From the NCBI GenBank assembly GCA_020445255.1, contig JAGRGY010000002.1, forward strand, positions 124,001 to 188,000: 64,000 bases of DNA, in the 5' to 3' direction. The position numbers were made by a program, and so were the translations under genes. The notes beneath the pieces are model-generated. The model saw nothing but the letters and a program-made list of their open reading frames with translations, searched no databases and had not been told where the DNA came from. Of the stretch, positions 63,847 to 64,000 are shown one piece after another (position 1 is the stretch's first letter; the number at the start of each line of letters is the position of its first letter). This DNA comes from Gammaproteobacteria bacterium (GTDB lineage: Bacteria > Pseudomonadota > Gammaproteobacteria > Chromatiales > Chromatiaceae).

Positions 63847-64000
63847 ATGGATTTTCCCCAGATTCGCGGGTTGATCGAGGACGATTTCAAGGCGACCGAC
63901 GCCTGCATCCTTGAACACCTCAGCTCGGACGTGGTTCTGATCAACCAGGTCGGTCACTATATTGTCGGCAGCGGCGGCAAGCGCCTGCGGCCCATGATCG
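63847..64000 (+). CDS. ispB: Octaprenyl (polyprenyl) diphosphate synthase, 5' part
   Basis: The first 51 codons of a trans-polyprenyl diphosphate synthase that builds the ubiquinone side chain. It begins MDFPQIRGLIEDDFKATDAC and includes the substrate motif GSGGKRLRPMI, where the window ends. The divergent position next to rplU-rpmA is the standard ispB location in gammaproteobacteria, which supports ispB over other prenyltransferases. Confidence 0.92.
   Translation, partial: MDFPQIRGLIEDDFKATDACILEHLSSDVVLINQVGHYIVGSGGKRLRPMI

Overview
This is one contig segment of a high-GC (clearly above 60% by eye) gammaproteobacterial chromosome. The diagnosis rests on gene content and order: rimO, thiO-fimT-pilVWX-pilY1-pilE beside ispH and fkpB, tamA/tamB, DUF1820, ampD/ampE, murJ, ribF, ileS, lspA, rpsT, obgE-rpmA-rplU and ispB. 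The type IV pilin block next to ispH/fkpB, together with murJ/ribF/ileS/lspA, is a neighbourhood known from Pseudomonas and relatives. The heptaheme cytochrome and the B12 uptake gene would suit a Chromatiales-like or similar environmental lineage, but genus cannot be fixed from the sequence.

Layout. 1-3000: rimO (cut by the left edge), cnoX-like, a small conserved-looking protein and a 46-residue membrane peptide. 3.16-8.35 kb: cobalamin riboswitch, btuB, cobalamin adenosyltransferase, a Rossmann-fold dehydrogenase, fkpB and ispH, all on +. 8.4-16.2 kb: minor pilin/PilY1 operon on -, transcribed fimT to pilE. 16.3-18.1 kb: thiO, tRNA-Thr(CGU), a thermonuclease-like protein. 18.1-23.4 kb: tamA-tamB on -. 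23.5-25.5 kb: QueD-like protein, M23 lipoprotein, membrane protein. 25.5-28.1 kb: hisI-gloB-dihydroorotase operon on -. 28.2-31.7 kb: DUF1820, PDC sensor, bolA-glutaredoxin, SUMF1-type protein. 31.7-36.5 kb: FKBP, a mini flagellar-like protein, nadC-FKBP, DUF1631. 36.8-42 kb: thioredoxin-ampD-ampE-btuF-like genes and a GGDEF/EAL protein. 42-48.1 kb: beta-CASP hydrolase, PsiE, parvulin, seven-heme cytochrome c.

48.1-53.2 kb is an accessory stretch: over 1 kb without a convincing gene, a TlpA-like thioredoxin, a decayed second copy of the beta-CASP gene, a GYD-domain protein, an IS91-like transposase remnant and an intact DarT-DarG toxin-antitoxin (anti-phage type) pair. It abuts the 3' end of ileS, where lspA lies in many gammaproteobacteria; here lspA sits directly after murJ instead. 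53.2-64 kb returns to core genes: ileS, ribF, a secreted protein, lspA, murJ, rpsT, proB, obgE, rpmA, rplU and the start of ispB.

The most interesting observation is at 60547-60741, between rpsT and proB. An 18-bp perfect dyad resembling the GacA/UvrY upstream activating box is followed, at the spacing expected of Gac-controlled promoters, by a ~120-nt non-coding transcript candidate. That candidate has a 9-bp 5'/3' closing stem, hairpins presenting GGA in their loops, and a terminator whose own loop carries GGA. This is the architecture of CsrA/RsmA-sequestering RNAs (RsmY/RsmZ/CsrB type). Other points of note are a probable CTG start codon for murJ, a short-repeat-mediated 235-bp deletion in the decayed beta-CASP copy, and a 14-bp perfect hairpin between the heptaheme cytochrome and its parvulin neighbour.
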